NCBI GenBank assembly: GCA_913053915.1
Contig: CAJXGP010000142.1
Span: 1 to 6,123 of the forward strand
Direction of reading: 5' to 3'
Length of the DNA: 6,123 nucleotides
Source of the DNA: an uncultured Ignavibacteriales bacterium
GTDB taxonomy: Bacteria > Bacteroidota > Ignavibacteria > Ignavibacteriales > Ignavibacteriaceae
Under the pieces are notes generated by a model. The model was not told the DNA's origin. It saw only the letters and a list, made by a program, of their open reading frames with translations, and did not search any database. Both the position numbers and the translations under genes were made by a program. Each line of letters starts with the position of its first letter. Positions within the stretch are counted from its first letter, which is position 1. This document shows, piece by piece, positions 5,176 to 6,123 of the stretch.

Positions 5176-6123
5176 CTATTGTTCCTTATGATTAGCTTCT
5201 ACAACTGCAATTGCAGTCATATTGATAATATCTTCAACTGATGCGCCTCTTTGAAGAACATGAATAGGCTTTGACATTCCCATTAATATTGGTCCGATTA
5301 CACTTGCTTCCCCTATCCTTGCCATAAGTTTATAAGCTATATTACCCGAATTAAGATCTGGGAAAATCAAAACATTAGCTTTACCTTTTAATGAACTGAA
5401 AGGAAAATCATTTTCAATTATTTTCGGAACAACGGCAGTATCGGCTTGCATTTCTCCATCCACCGTCAATTCGGGACGTATTGATTTAACTAATTCCACC
5501 GCCTTTTTAACTTTTAAGGATTGGGGATATTTTGCGCTCCCGAAATTGCTAAATGAAAGCATAGCAACTTTTGGAGTTATATCAAACTGCTGGACAGTAT
5601 CCGCCGTAGAAATTGCTATTTCAGCCAGTTCTTCGGAAGTAGGATTGACATTCACAGTAGTATCTGCAAAGAAATAAACATCTCTTTTAGTAACTACTAT
5701 ATAAAGCCCTGATACAAGATTAAGACCTTTTTTAACACCAACACATTGTAGCGCCGGTTTAATTGTATTAGGGTAATGCGTTGTCAATCCGCTAATTAAT
5801 GCTTCGGCATCGCCCATTTTGAGCATCATAGAACCGAAATAAATAGAATCTTTCATCAATTGCTTTGACTCTATTAAAGTAGCTCCTTTCCTTTGTCTGT
5901 TCTCATAAAATATCCTTGCATAATATTGATTTTTATTAGATAACATCGGATCTATTATCACAAATTCTGCAAGATTGTATTTTAATTTTTCGATTGTTTT
6001 CGTTATTATCTGTTGATTTCCTAAAAGAATTGGTTTGGCGATATTTTCAGTCATCACCAAATGAGCGGCGCGAACAATTTTTTCTTCTTCACCTTCAGGA
6101 TAAACAACTCTCTGCGGATTTTT
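5176..6123 (-). CDS. maeB: NADP-dependent malic enzyme, C-terminal PTA-like domain (5' part outside window)
   Basis: The frame is open from the right edge to the TAA at 5176-5178 and gives the last 315 residues. MaeB converts malate to pyruvate and CO2 with NADP reduction; its C-terminal third is a phosphotransacetylase-like domain that in characterised enzymes binds acetyl-CoA as an allosteric effector and lacks transacetylase activity. Diagnostic segments are NPQRVVYPEGEEEKI at the start of the visible part, ENRQRKGATLIESKQLM, GDAEALISGLTTHYP, LSFSNFGSAKYPQSLKVKKA, DGEMQADTAV, ANVLIFPDLNSGNIAYKL, IGPILMGMSKPIHVLQRG and IAVVEAN. The SFSNFGS and RQRKG segments fit MaeB better than free-standing Pta, which is why I prefer malic enzyme; the malic domain itself cannot be seen. 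An internal TTG at 6060 is not the true start, since conserved family sequence continues upstream of it. No terminator hairpin follows the stop. Confidence 0.88.
   Translation of the reverse strand, partial: KNPQRVVYPEGEEEKIVRAAHLVMTENIAKPILLGNQQIITKTIEKLKYNLAEFVIIDPMLSNKNQYYARIFYENRQRKGATLIESKQLMKDSIYFGSMMLKMGDAEALISGLTTHYPNTIKPALQCVGVKKGLNLVSGLYIVVTKRDVYFFADTTVNVNPTSEELAEIAISTADTVQQFDITPKVAMLSFSNFGSAKYPQSLKVKKAVELVKSIRPELTVDGEMQADTAVVPKIIENDFPFSSLKGKANVLIFPDLNSGNIAYKLMARIGEASVIGPILMGMSKPIHVLQRGASVEDIINMTAIAVVEANHKEQ

Noticed and set aside
6058..6060. TTG as a possible start of the phosphotransacetylase-like gene
   Set aside because: Conserved MaeB/Pta sequence (PQRVVYPEGEEEKIVRAA) continues upstream in the same frame to the window edge.

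Overview
The window is AT-rich, and its protein families and base composition suggest a Gram-negative member of the Bacteroidota/Ignavibacteriota/Chlorobiota group, with Ignavibacteria as the best guess. The reasons are the outer-membrane barrel and the diderm-type lipoprotein, the weak or absent Shine-Dalgarno sites before most genes, and the similarity of the MaeB and RsmE sequences to that group. This placement is inferred from sequence character only; no marker gene such as rRNA is present.

Layout, left to right. Positions 1-1743 (minus strand) hold the first 581 residues of a membrane sensor histidine kinase (TM - CHASE3 - TM - PAS - coiled coil - HisKA_2 - HATPase), cut by the left edge. 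Positions 1744-2738 hold no protein gene that I can support. This stretch contains a candidate small RNA on the plus strand (extended -10 promoter, long stem-loop, strong intrinsic terminator), a decayed palindromic repeat, one copy of a dispersed repeat and a CRP/FNR-like palindrome. Positions 2739-2912 (plus) encode a 57-residue two-helix membrane protein of the Lmo0937/DUF5670 type, too short for ordinary ORF lists. Positions 3100-4941 (minus) hold three closely spaced genes, probably one transcription unit read in the order outer-membrane beta-barrel protein, rsmE (16S rRNA m3U1498 methyltransferase), RlpA-like lipoprotein. Positions 4942-5175 are an intergenic gap with a second copy of the dispersed repeat and a short helically phased direct repeat. 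Positions 5176-6123 (minus) encode the C-terminal phosphotransacetylase-like part of an NADP-dependent malic enzyme (MaeB), whose 5' part lies beyond the right edge.

The protein-coding content is ordinary housekeeping and envelope biology: carbon metabolism (malate to pyruvate), rRNA modification, cell-wall maintenance and signal sensing. No defence system, prophage, CRISPR array or complete insertion sequence is visible. The most interesting material is in the non-coding stretch 1.9-2.5 kb, chiefly the candidate small RNA with two C-rich hairpin loops (2030-2168) and the repeat pair 2285-2330 / 5096-5142.
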